Below are positions 7,901 through 10,519 of a stretch of 10,519 nucleotides of DNA, piece by piece. Position numbers and translations under genes: made by a program. Below the pieces are notes generated by a model that saw nothing but the letters and a program-made list of their open reading frames with translations, was not told the DNA's origin and did not search any database. This stretch comes from an uncultured Prevotella sp. Its GTDB lineage: Bacteria > Bacteroidota > Bacteroidia > Bacteroidales > Bacteroidaceae. The stretch spans positions 1 to 10,519 of the forward strand of contig CAAGIW010000004.1 in the NCBI GenBank assembly GCA_900770025.1, read 5' to 3'. How positions within the stretch are numbered: position 1 is the first letter of the stretch; each line of letters begins with the position of its first letter.

Positions 7901-8140
7901 TTCGACTTTCCAGCCTGGCTGGATCTTGTAGGAAAATGTAGGAAGAACATCATACACCTTTTGGGTTTCCGTACTCTCTGGTTTGCTGTCGTCATACTTG
8001 AACGTCAACGTCCCTGTCTTGGTATCGAACACCGTGTACATCGTTTGCGCCCACGCCACGGAGGGCATCACCATTGCCGCCACGAGCATCAGCATCGCGG
8101 CAATCCATCTTAATTGTTTAGTTTTTCTTTTGCTTGTCAT
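4982..8140 (-). CDS. Secreted BspA-like leucine-rich repeat / GLUG-type surface protein
   Basis: This 1052-residue exported protein is probably a cell-surface adhesin-like protein. A classical signal peptide covers residues 1-31 (basic start, LRWIAAMLMLVAAMVM core, cleavage likely after AWA). Residues about 103-216 are DUF285/BspA-type leucine-rich repeats, with the 26-residue unit LDLSNFNTAKVTTMEYMLYD clearly duplicated. Two related GLUG-like beta modules follow, each opening with GTFDG(R/K)G (301 and 554) and closing with a 'LLNG...WGQ.LG.D.YPV' block (417-437 and 802-823). Between them lie two CxxC pairs (C447/C450, C478/C481) around HTWPAEYENG, perhaps a metal or disulfide hairpin. Residues about 829-1000 form a beta-rich C-terminal domain. 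The tail (1026-1052, GIFDLQGRKVNKPAKGVYIK) is the Prevotella-type terminal motif resembling type IX sorting signals; the route of export is inferred. It leads the operon with the 48-aa gene. No frameshift is seen. Confidence 0.92.
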   Translation of the reverse strand: MTSKRKTKQLRWIAAMLMLVAAMVMPSVAWAQTMYTVFDTKTGTLTFKYDDSKPESTETQKVYDVLPTFSYKIQPGWKVEYGSSIKTVVFDASFADARPTNCHMWFHLCGELTNIVGIENLNTSEVHDMGYMFTYCEKLTSLDLSNFNTAKVTTMEYMLYDCSSLQSLDLSNFNTAKVEAMSYMFGECTKLTTIYVSDGFTTSSVNGSADMFYNCKSLVGTTAYSSGMIRVEGANYRTGYFTYGIKTADDLKAFAQCVNGTYTVGDGETATAYPAVSAGLLKDITLTDADSFEPITSSYTGTFDGRGHSIGGLNFTSTNNCLFANNSSGTIKNLGVVNATMAEGSNGCICQTNSGTIASCFLMGTAEGTTSPSGTICQTNNGTITNCCYLADRETDAIEGATAMTAAQFRSGAVAWLLNGSSADVKWGQLLGTEDYPVGDGAKVYQCTPCTGVYSNDENKVTAEHTWPAEYENGLKICSVCGDKLYQPATQNASGEYEIGNAGQLCWFAGLVNGTLTDGTSQNKTAKGVLTGNIDLTSISNWTPIGNASNKFGGTFDGKGFKVLNMSIKQQGYYTGLFGYASGATMQNICIDGNITLTTTTYTEGYGSIAGRIDNSTISNCHSSVNFTINTKMDASKECIGHIGGIVGKMDESKSTESYVSGCSYSGTMNLGNNNVKVAAGIVGFATYSDVPITNCSFTGTIDSKYEGALYMGGIFGYTRTSGNVKVTNCLQAGTLNKPGNSSLTGVLIGQINGGYGKDAITNNYYTSSTFNVIGSTSGTPTTTPATLCSTTQLNSGEVTYLLNGASTYGGWGQQLGEDKYPVPGSPYKIITTSKKSENDTYWATFSDLTSDVTLSVPSTRTLKVYNTTVSGGKLTLTERDDNQVAMSEGVLLKTDGEYVNVKANETDGLSRVDYAYNNLVATPSTAQTITADDNYTLYRLTYNSFESKDKLGFYLSLVKDENGKVVEASVGKQLKAIPGKAYLNVLSSEALNIRGFAFPEDGETTGIECITVTNESLHRNGNAEGIFDLQGRKVNKPAKGVYIKNNRLFLN
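7607..7720 (-). repeat. 78-bp-period tandem repeat in the LRR coding region
   Basis: A 36-bp block is exactly duplicated at 7607-7642 and 7685-7720. The 78-bp spacing equals one 26-residue LRR unit, so gain or loss of a unit by recombination or slippage would keep the frame. The remaining 42 bp of the unit has diverged. Confidence 0.9.
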
Positions 8141-8171
8141 AAATTTTATGTTTTGTTGGTTTTAAATATTT

Positions 8172-8200
8172 CAAGTTTATGGATGATATAAACGCACAAA
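8172..8200 (-). promoter_or_regulatory. Candidate promoter of the surface-protein operon
   Basis: On minus, TTTG (8200-8197) and TAAACTTG (8179-8172) are 17 bp apart. This is one base off the -7 consensus and slightly short of the usual 19-bp spacing. It would give a leader of about 25 nt, like that of the yfhO-like and ATPase genes. An alternative with a perfect -7 box, TATTTTTG at 8451-8444, would give a leader of about 300 nt that includes the G tract and the hairpin. Confidence 0.35.
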
Positions 8201-8240
8201 GCCTTCCGCCCGTGCCATCGTCTGACACCTGCGGAAGGCT
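8200..8240 (-). promoter_or_regulatory. Inverted repeat in the surface-protein leader or promoter
   Basis: Two 10-bp arms (8200-8209 AGCCTTCCGC, 8231-8240 GCGGAAGGCT) enclose 21 nt, which itself holds a GTG/CAC pair. Read on minus it is followed by TTTG and an AT-rich stretch. It may be a leader hairpin or attenuator if transcription starts far upstream, or an operator bordering the near promoter. Confidence 0.5.
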
Positions 8241-8282
8241 CCGTATCTATATGTGAATGAAAACGTTACGGCAAATCCAATA

Positions 8283-8290
8283 CCCCCCCC
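8283..8290 (-). repeat. Homopolymer of eight G (minus) upstream of the surface-protein gene
   Basis: Eight consecutive C on plus (G on minus) lie 142 bp before the start codon. Homopolymeric G tracts near surface-protein genes are a known type of slippage-prone contingency locus. That this one varies is inference. Confidence 0.85.
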
Positions 8291-8529
8291 ACTAAACTTC
8301 TATGGTTCAAGGAATTACATAAAGTAAGGCATATGGTTGGCCCTGCTTTCATACGATACTATCTTTTAGTTGTTATTTATGATGGTATATCTATATGCAG
8401 ATTGTTCTTAGCAAGCATCATGTTATGGATTTTTCCTGCGCTACAAAAATACAAATTATCTCTCATGTAAGCATCAAAATGCTTAGAAATTTATTCGCAT
8501 TTACAATAGTTTAACGTTTAACGTTTTAA

Positions 8530-8543
8530 CCCAAATCGGCCAT
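8530..8543 (+). repeat. Direct-repeat word, left copy
   Basis: CCCAAATCGGCCAT recurs in the same orientation at 10348-10361. Similarity continues weakly (AG, then GTTATG) after both copies. One copy lies on each side of the ATPase gene. Confidence 0.7.
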
Positions 8544-8597
8544 GAGCGTTATGATGATAACTGCTTATATTGTTGAACAGATGTCTTTACATTTTGA

Positions 8598-8644
8598 GGG
8601 AGCCATGGGGTTCCATTGTTACCGATAAGCGAAAAGACAGATGA
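8598..8644 (+). repeat. 47-bp flanking inverted repeat, left copy
   Basis: It matches the reverse complement of 10473-10519 at 42 of 47 positions, including 24 identical bases in a row (8605-8628 against 10512-10489). It begins 77 bp past the ATPase stop. Both strands are readable without stops over much of it, but substitutions show no third-codon bias, so it looks like a DNA- or RNA-level repeat. Confidence 0.85.
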
Positions 8645-8721
8645 GATAGGTATAGCCAGAAAAGCCCGGGAGATACCTGTCACACCGTTCTTCCCATACC
8701 ATACAGGAAGTATTTGGAACA

Positions 8722-10038
8722 TCACTCATTCATGGCATCTCGTATCAGAGATGCCATATACAGTGGAAGGTAAATGATGCCATTGGCCACTTCGATATTG
8801 TTGGCAGAAAGCACGATGCTGCGGTCTATCCTCATGGCATTGTGGGCAATGGCATTGTTCAGAGAGGCATGTCTTTTGTATTCTGCCCCAGACTTTACTT
8901 CAATGATGGTGATGCCACTCTCGTCTGGAATGACAAAATCAAGTTCCAGTTTGCTCTTCTTGTCATAATAGTGAAGATTCACATCGTTGGCAACAAGAGC
9001 ACATGCCACGTAGTTCTCAGTCAGTGCTCCCTCGTTGATGTCAATATCTCCGTTCATCACCTTAAACTGCATTTTCTTCAACAGCTGCGAGCATAACAGG
9101 CCTGTGTCAACCATATACAGCTTGTAGAGTCTCCTGTTTTCTGTGGCCTCGAAGGGCAATTCAAAGGCATTTGTATTGAACGAATAATAGGCAATGCCGG
9201 CATCTATCAACCATTGTGTCGGGTCTTCATACTTTCTGAGCGCAGCCCCTTTTTCAATATCAGAGAGAACAAACCGCTTGTCTTGCTTGCCCAAGGCAGA
9301 GGGCATTGCGTCAAACACCCGCTTGACCAACGGAGCCATTTTTCCCGCATAACTGCTTATGTCAGCTCGATATGTGGTTATGATGGATTGCTGCGCCTTC
9401 ACCACCTCGTTGAAATCAGGGGTTGTGACAAAGGTCTGCACCACTTCGGGCATACCTCCCACCACAAGATACTCCCTGTAATGGCGGCTTACCTGCTGAT
9501 GAAGAAACTCTGGTACAGGTTTCAGCTGACGATAGGCCGTTTTCAGTTTGTCAACCACGTCATCCGAAACGCCCTTTGCCCAAAGAAATTCCTCAAAATC
9601 CAAAGGATACACGTCGTATCGTTCTTCAAATCCCACGGGGTACGACGTTACCGGCTTGTAGTTGATTCCAAGGAGAGAGCCTGACTCTATATAGTCATAG
9701 CGCCCCTCTTCCACCAGAAACTTAATGGCAGTGCGGGCATTGGGGCATTCTTGAACCTCATCAAAAAACACAAGAGTATTGCCCTCAACAAAGGGGCCCA
9801 AGCCCATCGCCGACAGATTTGTGACAATAGTGTCTGTTGTAAGATTGCCGTCAAAAGCCTGTATTGCCATTGGCTGTTTCACAAAGTTTATCTCTACAAA
9901 ATGCTCATAATGCAACTTTGCAAACTCTCTGACAGCAGTTGTTTTCCCCACCTGCCTCGCACCGAACAGCAACACAGCCTTGTGGCAACCTGATTTATAC
10001 CACTTTTCAAGTTTGTCTGTTATCTTTCTTTTTAGCAT
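8722..10038 (-). CDS. AAA_14 / DUF4143 ATPase with nuclease-like C-terminal domain
   Basis: This 438-residue cytoplasmic P-loop ATPase belongs to the family annotated AAA_14 (N-terminal) plus DUF4143 (C-terminal). These are abundant, often multicopy, in Bacteroidales and of unsettled role. Walker A is GARQVGKTT (26-34), Walker B LVFFDEVQE (89-97, D93-E94), and a sensor-like SGSLLG lies at 119-124. The C-terminal part carries ENYVA (341-345), KLELDFVIPDE (363-373) and IIEVKSG (378-384), the spacing of a PD-(D/E)xK-like nuclease fold with E341, D367, E380 and K382 kept. The frame is open back to 10323, which would give 533 aa, but MLKRKITDKLEKWYKSG at 10038 is the family-like start. A good promoter 24 nt upstream, and the repeats in the extra 95 codons, show these are not coding. 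Length is normal and no motif is missing. It is monocistronic and enclosed by inverted repeats, which suggests a mobile or duplicated cassette. Confidence 0.95.
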   Translation of the reverse strand: MLKRKITDKLEKWYKSGCHKAVLLFGARQVGKTTAVREFAKLHYEHFVEINFVKQPMAIQAFDGNLTTDTIVTNLSAMGLGPFVEGNTLVFFDEVQECPNARTAIKFLVEEGRYDYIESGSLLGINYKPVTSYPVGFEERYDVYPLDFEEFLWAKGVSDDVVDKLKTAYRQLKPVPEFLHQQVSRHYREYLVVGGMPEVVQTFVTTPDFNEVVKAQQSIITTYRADISSYAGKMAPLVKRVFDAMPSALGKQDKRFVLSDIEKGAALRKYEDPTQWLIDAGIAYYSFNTNAFELPFEATENRRLYKLYMVDTGLLCSQLLKKMQFKVMNGDIDINEGALTENYVACALVANDVNLHYYDKKSKLELDFVIPDESGITIIEVKSGAEYKRHASLNNAIAHNAMRIDRSIVLSANNIEVANGIIYLPLYMASLIRDAMNE

Positions 10039-10039
10039 A

Positions 10040-10156
10040 TTTGCAACTTTTTTCCAATGTTTTCGGTGCAAATTTACAACTTTTTTCCAATATTTCAAAG
10101 CACTTTTTGCAACTTTTCGCCAATTTTTTAGGGGCTTTTTTGCAACTTTTTGCCAA
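10040..10156 (-). repeat. Four-unit 33-bp repeat array over the ATPase promoter
   Basis: On minus, the core TTGGMRAAAAGTTGYAAA occurs four times (plus coordinates 10139-10156, 10106-10123, 10073-10090, 10040-10057), spaced exactly 33 bp apart. The 15-bp spacers between cores share little. Within the core, bases that would be silent in the open frame are fixed (GTT in all four, AAA never AAG) while amino-acid-changing bases vary, so conservation is at DNA or RNA level. The last core ends 1 bp before the start codon and the third overlaps the promoter. The arrangement resembles an iteron or operator array. Confidence 0.85.
10069..10099 (-). promoter_or_regulatory. Promoter of the ATPase gene
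   Basis: On minus, TTTG (10099-10096), a 19-bp spacer and TAAATTTG (10076-10069) match the Bacteroidetes -33/-7 consensus exactly. Transcription would start near 10062, about 24 nt before ATG 10038. The -7 box overlaps the end of the third core repeat, where a C-to-T change (GTTGTAAA against GTTGCAAA) supplies its first base. Confidence 0.65.
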
Positions 10157-10162
10157 AAATGG

Positions 10163-10336
10163 ATGGCCATATTCTTTATACTGACGGCTATAACCGGACT
10201 GATTGCCACGCCGCAATGGCTGCTGCACGGGCATTGCGGCACAGGAGGCGTGCACGGAAAGATTGGTTTTGCAGCAGCCTTCTTCACCTTTCTGCACATC
10301 GCCAAGCATTGGAGATGGTGCATGCAGAGATTCTGA
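10163..10336 (+). CDS. Short two-helix membrane protein, DUF4405/cytochrome b-like, possibly 5'-truncated
   Basis: A 57-residue frame starts MAIFFILTAITGLIATPQWL and ends HIAKHWRWCMQRF. Two hydrophobic helices (about 2-20 and 33-47) flank a loop rich in His and Gly (LLHGHCGTGGVHGKIG). The order TG, then H...H...G, then LHxxxHWRW is the pattern of short DUF4405/cytochrome b561-like membrane proteins, where such histidines bind haem. Codons are GC-rich like the yfhO-like gene, unlike the AT-rich array beside it. The N-terminal tail usual in this family is missing, and the frame begins 7 bp after the repeat array. It may therefore be the 3' remnant of a gene cut by arrival of the ATPase cassette, or a divergent small gene driven from the array. 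No plus-strand promoter was found. Confidence 0.45.
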   Translation: MAIFFILTAITGLIATPQWLLHGHCGTGGVHGKIGFAAAFFTFLHIAKHWRWCMQRF

Positions 10337-10347
10337 ACCCTGATTAT

Positions 10348-10361
10348 CCCAAATCGGCCAT
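10348..10361 (+). repeat. Direct-repeat word, right copy
   Basis: This is the same CCCAAATCGGCCAT as at 8530-8543 and in the same orientation, 12 bp after the stop of the 57-aa frame. Confidence 0.7.
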
Positions 10362-10472
10362 TAGACTGTTATGCGCAAACATACTTTGGAACAAATCCGA
10401 TCATTTCTCGCCATGGCATAGCTCAAGCACGCTTGGCTCTGCTCATTTGGCTTAACGAAATGGTTCTTTTTG

Positions 10473-10519
10473 TCATCTGCCTTTCCGTTTATCGGTAACA
10501 ATGGAACCCCATTGCGCCC
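10473..10519 (-). repeat. 47-bp flanking inverted repeat, right copy
   Basis: This is the inverted partner of 8598-8644. It contains a perfect small hairpin, CAATGG-AACC-CCATTG, at 10499-10514, which is imperfect in the left copy. It reaches the window edge, so its outer boundary is unknown. The rest of 10337-10519 holds no gene I can support. Confidence 0.85.

Larger units (their letters stand above)
8141..8721. other. Long non-coding region upstream of the surface-protein operon
   Basis: A 581-bp stretch lies between the start of the surface-protein gene and the end of the ATPase gene (both on minus). From right to left it holds the left 47-bp flanking repeat (8598-8644), a direct-repeat word (8530-8543), three tandem GTTTAAC-type units (8509-8530), a 7-bp palindrome TAAGCAT-CAAA-ATGCTTA (8468-8485), a possible -7 box TATTTTTG (minus, 8451-8444), a run of eight C (8283-8290) and an inverted repeat (8200-8240). 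I see no credible gene. Confidence 0.65.

Noticed and set aside
8620..8731. 36-aa minus-strand frame overlapping the ATPase stop and running into the left flanking repeat
   Set aside because: The ATG/TGA overlap looks operon-like, but the frame ends within a repeat whose copies differ without codon bias, and no family is recognised.
10040..10156. A short CRISPR array (18-bp repeats, 15-bp spacers)
   Set aside because: Repeats and spacers are far too short, the cores vary, the array overlaps a promoter, and no cas genes are near.
10039..10323. 95-codon N-terminal extension of the ATPase, with 11-residue WxKVA repeats
   Set aside because: The extension is the translation of the 33-bp array and of the strand opposite the 57-aa frame; the promoter lies inside it, and the family-like N-terminus starts at 10038.

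Overview
The window looks like a chromosomal accessory stretch from a member of the Bacteroidales, most likely Prevotella or a close relative. The evidence is a large secreted BspA-like/GLUG-type surface protein with a Prevotella-style C-terminal tail, an IS982-family transposase with the Bacteroidetes-type ending, a YfhO-like membrane protein, an AAA_14/DUF4143 ATPase, and promoters of the Bacteroidetes type (TAnnTTTG with an upstream TTTG) instead of -35/-10 boxes. No RNA genes or CRISPR array were seen.

Layout: (1) 1-449, minus: the N-terminal sensor half of an AraC-type regulator, cut by the window edge. (2) 450-871: non-coding, with GGATA/TATCC repeats, a lone copy of an IS end and a strong hairpin. 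(3) 872-1899: an IS982-family insertion sequence, transposase on minus. (4) 2186-4720, plus: a complete YfhO-like polytopic membrane protein with its own promoter and a 25-nt leader. (5) 4745-4783: a hairpin terminator shared by convergent genes. (6) 8140-4814, minus: a probable two-gene operon, the 1052-aa surface protein followed 21 bp later by a 48-aa protein of a recurrent small Bacteroidales type. (7) 8141-8721: a long non-coding stretch with a G8 tract, hairpins and repeats. (8) 10038-8722, minus: a 438-aa ATPase whose promoter sits inside a four-unit, exactly 33-bp-spaced repeat array. (9) 10163-10336, plus: a 57-aa two-helix membrane protein or gene remnant with a histidine pattern like DUF4405/cytochrome b-type proteins. 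(10) an inverted pair of 47-bp repeats (42/47 identical) enclosing the ATPase and this fragment; the right copy lies at the very end of the window.

The genes do not form one pathway. The coherent units are the surface-protein operon (secretion, adhesion-like modules, possible length or expression variation) and the ATPase cassette (inverted flanking repeats plus an operator-like array over its promoter). The array is the least explained structure: an 18-bp core is conserved while the 15-bp spacers have diverged, the period is close to three helical turns, and a good TTTG-N19-TAAATTTG promoter is built out of it.
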